From Patescibacteria group bacterium (GTDB lineage Bacteria; Patescibacteriota; Microgenomatia; Daviesbacterales; UBA10151), in the NCBI GenBank assembly GCA_018817205.1, contig JAHIUE010000070.1, positions 1 to 12,116 on the forward strand: a DNA stretch of 12,116 nt. Reading direction: 5' to 3'. Positions within the stretch are counted from its first letter, which is position 1; each line of letters opens with the position of its first letter. The position numbers and the translations under genes are program-made. The notes beneath the pieces are model-generated. The model made no database searches and was not told the origin of the DNA. It saw only the letters and a list, made by a program, of their open reading frames with translations. Positions 11,272-12,116 of this stretch are shown piece by piece.

Positions 11272-12116
11272 GACATTTTGCCCCGGTTGTCTTTCGGGTA
11301 GAGAAAAATTTGGTGGCCCGGGTTAAAAGGGTGCTTTGCGGTAAAGGTACTCTGAATGTTCAAAAAGGACAGGAGGTTACACCTGATGTGATCCTGGGTA
11401 ATTCAACCGCTTCTGTCGGGTTTAGAATAGTAAATTTATGCACGGAGCTTCAAGTAAGCTCCGGGGAGGCGGAAAAATTGCTGATCAGAAAAATGGGACA
11501 ACGGATTTATAAAGGAGAACTGCTGGCCTACAAAAAAGGTTGGTTTTTGTCTCAAGGAAAGACAGTTGTGTCCCCGGCAGATGGGATTTTGGATTTTTTT
11601 AATAGCAAAACAGGCGAGCTCAAGATTTCCTTTTTCCCCAAAAAGGTAGACTTACCAGCAGGGCTATACGGTGTAGTAGAGGAAGTTGATCCCCAAAGAG
11701 GTCATGTAGTAATACGGACCGTTGTTGACAAAGTACTGGGTATATTTGGTTCCGGCAAGCCTAGAGATGGTATTCTGCATATTATTGGCAGGTCTGACGA
11801 ATTAATTTCCAAGACTTTGATAGTGTCAAAATACAACGGATATATATTGGCCGGAGGAAGTTTATTTTGCAAAGATACAATCACTGCCGCTATTTCAGTT
11901 GGGATAAACGGTATTATTGCAGGCGGGATAGATGCCGTAGATTTCAAGGGGATGGCAGGGAGTCGTCTTGCTTTTCCCAAAAAGCTGGATAGTGATCTCG
12001 GTGTTTCGATGGTAATTTGCGAGGGTTTTGGTTCTGTACCTCTTGCTTCCGATATTTATGGGATTTTATCAAAGTATGAAGGAAAATTTGTTTTTATTGA
12101 CGGAAATAAAGCTGTC
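11268..12116 (+). CDS. Conserved hypothetical protein, cut by the window end
   Basis: ATG 11268 opens a frame without a stop for 283 codons to the window end. The start overlaps the upstream stop as ATGA. The N-terminal half contains repeated beta hairpins with 'QKGQEVTPDVILG' and 'KMGQRIYKGELLAYKKGWF', like biotinyl/lipoyl-type or KOW-type modules, then 'VVSPADGILDF'. The central 'GLYGVVEEVDPQRGHVVIRTVVDKVLGIFGSGKPRDGIL' and the later 'GYILAGGSLFCKDTITAAISVGINGIIAGGI' and 'MVICEGFGSVPLASDIYGIL' fit a family I remember from Chloroflexota, where it lies beside the partner described upstream. It has no assigned function. The gene is missing only its C-terminal end; nothing in the visible part looks broken. 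Confidence 0.8.
   Translation, partial: MRHFAPVVFRVEKNLVARVKRVLCGKGTLNVQKGQEVTPDVILGNSTASVGFRIVNLCTELQVSSGEAEKLLIRKMGQRIYKGELLAYKKGWFLSQGKTVVSPADGILDFFNSKTGELKISFFPKKVDLPAGLYGVVEEVDPQRGHVVIRTVVDKVLGIFGSGKPRDGILHIIGRSDELISKTLIVSKYNGYILAGGSLFCKDTITAAISVGINGIIAGGIDAVDFKGMAGSRLAFPKKLDSDLGVSMVICEGFGSVPLASDIYGILSKYEGKFVFIDGNKAV

Noticed and set aside
1..12116. CRISPR array
   Set aside because: No repeat of 20-40 bases with regular spacers is seen; the repeat arrays found are 5-12 bp boxes at helical spacing.
1..12116. Recoded UGA (genetic code 25)
   Set aside because: TGA ends several clear genes, for example at 5287-5289 and 11269-11271, and tryptophan is encoded by TGG in conserved positions.

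Overview
The window reads as a junction between an accessory, integrated mobile element (left, bases 1 to about 7300) and a conserved bacterial chromosome segment (right, about 7277 to 12116). The organism is most likely an uncultured Patescibacteria/CPR bacterium, perhaps Microgenomates. That assignment is an inference from several things: A/T-rich DNA, a short S6 and an S18 with a lysine-rich N-terminal extension, near-leaderless promoters, and the resemblance of several small proteins (DUF5659-like, SpoVG-like, a large serine recombinase) to families I associate with CPR accessory regions. TGA is used as a stop throughout, so recoded-UGA lineages are unlikely.

Left region, 1-2438: the 3' end of an unrecognised gene; a divergently read Xre/Cro-type repressor with a palindrome in its promoter; then four co-directional genes for small membrane-anchored proteins of unknown function. 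The first two share a two-cysteine pattern.

Middle region, 2439-5289: a 314-base non-coding stretch packed with helically phased short repeats (five AACAG boxes at 11-12 bp steps, two AACTTGAT at 10 bp, two TTTTCCGA at 10 bp) and inverted repeats. It leads into a gene for a coiled-coil plus winged-helix DNA-binding protein, which is followed by further AAAATATAACA repeats. This is what a plasmid-type initiator/origin, or a heavily controlled regulator, would look like. A cluster of small genes follows: a possible 44-residue protein, an unknown, a DUF5659-like protein, a SpoVG-like protein and a Cys-rich zinc-ribbon protein. The last two start codons are each preceded by an RNA-type hairpin plus the same TTTCAAAACT box, and a dense palindromic ACTAT/ATAGT cluster lies between these two genes.

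Recombination module, 5293-7329: a promoter with an overlapping palindrome, a MerR-type HTH protein (candidate recombination directionality factor) and a large serine recombinase whose start overlaps it by ATGA. The recombinase frame runs 53 bases into the 5' end of ychF, the housekeeping GTPase/ATPase gene. The simplest reading is that the element integrated into the 5' end of ychF and supplies its start codon, ribosome binding site and transcription. The left attachment site was not found and probably lies outside the window.

Chromosomal segment, 7277-12116: ychF, a PlsC-like acyltransferase, rpsF (S6), ssb, rpsR (S18), and two ATGA-overlapping genes of unknown function. The second runs off the window end. 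Several of these have consensus-like promoters whose -10 box lies only 7-9 bases before the ATG, implying leaderless or nearly leaderless mRNAs.
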